NCBI GenBank assembly: GCA_043228905.1 | Contig: JBHGNT010000006.1 | Span: 20,088,001 to 20,152,000 of the forward strand | DNA length: 64,000 bases | Source of the DNA: Azolla caroliniana | Lineage: Eukaryota; Polypodiophyta | Reading direction: 5' to 3' | In this document: positions 63,906 through 64,000 of the stretch, in pieces | How positions within the stretch are numbered: position 1 is the first letter of the stretch | Layout: each line of letters starts with the position of its first letter | Translations under genes and position numbers: made by a program | Notes under the pieces: model-generated | Database searches by the model: none | The model's input: only the letters and a program-made list of their open reading frames with translations | What the model was told of the DNA's origin: nothing

Positions 63906-64000
63906 TTGATTGCATTAAATTGTCAAAAATTTTATAACACTATCAGGACTCCTACTTCAGGCCCAATAGACTCTTCCTGAATCGCAGGCTAGATGTTTTT

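Overview
This window is eukaryotic nuclear DNA from a plant, and most of it is repeat-derived. The grounds for a plant are a Dof-type zinc-finger gene (Dof factors are plant-specific), Ty1/copia elements primed by initiator-Met tRNA, a Ty3 chromovirus, a PPR-like scrap, and AT-rich intergenic DNA with plant-style introns. I cannot name the species. The fungal-looking Ty3 lineage, the DUF7869-like gene and the ParB/methyltransferase-like genes make me suspect a seed-free lineage, but that is a weak inference.

Layout. 1-3545: the 3' part of an apparently intact Ty3/gypsy chromovirus. Its LTR carries a seven-unit, perfectly phased heat-shock-element array just upstream of the TATA box. 3546-12445: a decayed copia element on the minus strand, split in its reverse transcriptase (RT) by a complete younger copia element (5816-11523, plus strand, target duplication AGAGG). 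12640-15630: a decayed coiled-coil/gag-like gene on the minus strand, with a homologue at 49375-50202. 15630-20430: intergenic DNA with diverged duplications. 20437-23611: the one convincing host gene, a divergent Dof-like protein (minus strand) with a 1.26-kb intron full of degenerate minisatellite. 23700-24830: extreme low-complexity DNA (G tracts, GGATT, CTT, CTTT repeats) upstream of it. 24960-30340: gene-poor.

30342-35199: an unusual Ty3-like element whose two LTRs are in inverted orientation. 35200-39789: a second copy of the first chromovirus family (minus strand), broken. 41505-44060: a DUF7869-like pseudogene (minus) carrying a solo copia LTR with target duplication GTGTC. 44640-47490: a divergently oriented, intron-containing gene relic that joins a ParB-like domain to a beta-class (permuted) DNA methyltransferase. 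A second, inverted relic of the methyltransferase lies at 48180-49040. 49011-51621: copia fragments and LTRs. 52228-52404: a PPR-like scrap. 54690-59896: a LINE split by a 1.7-kb insert that carries a foreign RT tail and is flanked by 269-bp direct duplications. 60172-60629: a probable solo LTR. 60630-64000: gene-poor, with a gag fragment at the end.

The most notable points are the neighbouring DUF7869-like and ParB/methyltransferase-like genes (a candidate undescribed mobile or domesticated system), the heat-shock array in the chromovirus LTR, two insertions that each duplicate about 260 bp of target, the inverted-LTR element, and the divergent Dof finger. All calls come from reading the sequence; no database or alignment program was used.
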